From Clostridia bacterium (lineage in GTDB: Bacteria; Bacillota; Clostridia; DUPQ01): a DNA stretch of 14,855 nt. Positions 13,641 through 14,855 of this stretch are shown here, in pieces. Positions within the stretch are counted from its first letter, which is position 1, and each line of letters starts with the position of its first letter. A program made the position numbers and the translations under genes. The stretch spans positions 1 through 14,855 of the forward strand of contig JAUVJE010000036.1 in the NCBI GenBank assembly GCA_030592355.1, in the 5' to 3' direction. The notes beneath the pieces were generated by a model. It searched no databases, was not told the origin of the DNA, and saw only the letters and a list, made by a program, of their open reading frames with translations.

Positions 13641-14855
13641 TTATTCAATACGAGCAAGCATTCTGGGAAACCGCAATATAAGCAATTTGTAAAGCCCTGC
13701 GTTTATCACAAAAATTACAACGGTGAAGATAATTGCATTGACTAGCAGCGACTGACTTACAAAAATCAGAAAAATCACTGCGATTCCCGCTGCGCCCACG
13801 CCTATCAGCATATTGAAAACAAGGTTCATGTTCTGTTTTACGGCCTTAACTTCATTGTCCCACTTGAGCTTGGGGTTTGATGCATCTATAAAGAATCCGG
13901 TGAGTCTTGTCAGTATCACCGCATTGGTCGCCGCAAGAAACATCAGCAATGCAATGGGTATTGAAATCCCCAGGAATATTACAAGAACTACGAGCGTTAC
14001 CAACATTCCTGCCATGGATACCACCATTCCCGACACCAACTTGGCATCCATCTGTGTCTTATAAGCCATAGGTATGAATTTCATTATATAAAACTGTTTG
14101 CCTTCTCTTGATATGGCAGTAGCGGTTATTCCATTCATGGCACTGATAAAAACAAAGATAATGAAGGCTCCCCCCACGAATATCCCCTTCGGAGCACTAA
14201 TCATAAAAGTATCTTTCAATACTGACATCTGTTCTGTGCCAACGGACATGAACAAGGGAACCAGCAATAATACCGGCATTAAAAAATCAATTAAGGCCAG
14301 ATTCATAAAAAATATAGGGGTTCTGAAAATTAATTTCAATTCTTTTATCACATATGTTTTCAGTGGTGAGCCTACTTCAAATCCATTGTTCTTTTCAGTA
14401 TCGAAATCTCTTCTGGAAACTTGTTGATTTATACCGATAACTCCTCGAAAATATATAGCTTTCGCTACAACAAGGAACAACGCAAATGCAACTGCCGCTA
14501 TCGCGGTGAAGATAAACAAGTGCAGCAGATTGCCGTCGATCAGTGCTTTGGCGGCGTTTGGAAGACCGGGAAAATATTTTGCGATATTTTCAGCAATTGA
14601 AATCTTTCCGGTCATCAGCAGTTCTTGCATACCCTCTTGCTCGTCTGCACTTCTGGCAAGCCCCTGGAACCCGATGTTGAGACCAATTCCAATTCCCAGT
14701 CCAATAATACCGGCAATCATGGTAAATCTGTCTTTATTAATAGCTTTTTTTGCAAAACTCATTATACCCATAACAATAATCGAAGCCAATGAAAGCGGTA
14801 ATATGGGTAAAAGTATAAAAATTATAACAGAAAGAAGATAGTATGCCGCACCCAT
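13641..14855 (-). CDS. ABC-2 type exporter permease (partial, N-terminal part outside window)
   Basis: C-terminal 404 residues of a polytopic membrane protein that runs off the right edge, so the first Met here need not be the start. About ten hydrophobic segments are seen (for example 7-33, 45-65, 112-132, 183-204, 227-245, 275-297, 298-318, 350-368, 370-395). The cytoplasmic stretch AISREGKQFYIMKFIPMAYKTQMDAKL around 247-272 and the later ASNPKLKWDNEVKAVKQN (325-342) are typical of Bacillota ABC-2 permeases of the roughly 550-residue exporter class, which pair with an ATPase gene normally lying just upstream. Substrate unknown. Whether it is part of the same transcript as the Chrome_Resist-MFS pair is unclear; the gap is 66 bases. 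Confidence 0.8.
   Translation of the reverse strand: MGAAYYLLSVIIFILLPILPLSLASIIVMGIMSFAKKAINKDRFTMIAGIIGLGIGIGLNIGFQGLARSADEQEGMQELLMTGKISIAENIAKYFPGLPNAAKALIDGNLLHLFIFTAIAAVAFALFLVVAKAIYFRGVIGINQQVSRRDFDTEKNNGFEVGSPLKTYVIKELKLIFRTPIFFMNLALIDFLMPVLLLVPLFMSVGTEQMSVLKDTFMISAPKGIFVGGAFIIFVFISAMNGITATAISREGKQFYIMKFIPMAYKTQMDAKLVSGMVVSMAGMLVTLVVLVIFLGISIPIALLMFLAATNAVILTRLTGFFIDASNPKLKWDNEVKAVKQNMNLVFNMLIGVGAAGIAVIFLIFVSQSLLVNAIIFTVVIFVINAGLYKLLILRFPRMLARIE

Noticed and set aside
1..14855. CRISPR arrays, tRNA/rRNA genes, insertion sequences or prophage genes
   Set aside because: No regularly spaced repeats, no cloverleaf-like or rRNA-like segments, and no transposase, integrase or phage proteins were seen on either strand.

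Overview
This window reads as chromosome from a low-to-moderate GC Gram-positive bacterium, most likely a member of the Bacillota and probably class Clostridia. The evidence is the gene set (RNase Y next to the YmdB phosphodiesterase, a YerC-type TrpR-like regulator, a SecA ending in a SEC-C zinc motif, a T. maritima/clostridial-style glutamate dehydrogenase), strong AGGAGG-type ribosome binding sites, intrinsic terminators with U-tracts, and frequent GTG/TTG starts. Genus cannot be told from the sequence alone. All eleven complete genes and one partial gene lie on the minus strand, so transcription runs from high to low coordinates.

In transcription order: (1) 14855-13641 is the C-terminal part of an ABC-2 type exporter permease whose start lies outside the window. 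(2) 13574-11910 is a two-gene unit: a stand-alone Chrome_Resist (ChrB C-terminal) domain protein and a major-facilitator transporter, whose stop and start codons abut. A TATAAT box overlapped by a CTGTA-N12-TACAG dyad precedes it. (3) 11909-11705 holds an 18-bp near-perfect hairpin and then a strong sigma-A promoter for rny (RNase Y, 11704-10154), which ends in a textbook terminator. (4) 10046-7128 is a tightly overlapping operon ymdB - lspA - rluD - tcdA-like: phosphodiesterase, lipoprotein signal peptidase, 23S rRNA pseudouridine synthase and ThiF-family tRNA modification enzyme. (5) 7056-1577 is a second compact operon yerC - secA - folC - membrane-anchored TPR protein, driven by an extended -10 promoter at 7112-7142. 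(6) 1461-208 is glutamate dehydrogenase with its own leader and a clear terminator at 117-160. The last 120 bases hold a perfect palindrome with CRP-family spacing, probably belonging to the next gene to the left.

Most of the window is housekeeping: mRNA decay (rny, ymdB), envelope biogenesis and export (secA, lspA), translation upkeep (rluD, tcdA), folate (folC) and nitrogen/carbon metabolism (gdh). The accessory part is the right end, where a stand-alone Chrome_Resist protein is paired with an MFS carrier rather than a ChrA chromate transporter. I see no mobile elements, CRISPR arrays, tRNA/rRNA genes or signs of recent transfer. Nothing here can be claimed as a wholly new system from sequence alone; the Chrome_Resist-MFS pair and the uncharacterised TPR protein at the end of the secA operon are the best candidates for unknown biology.
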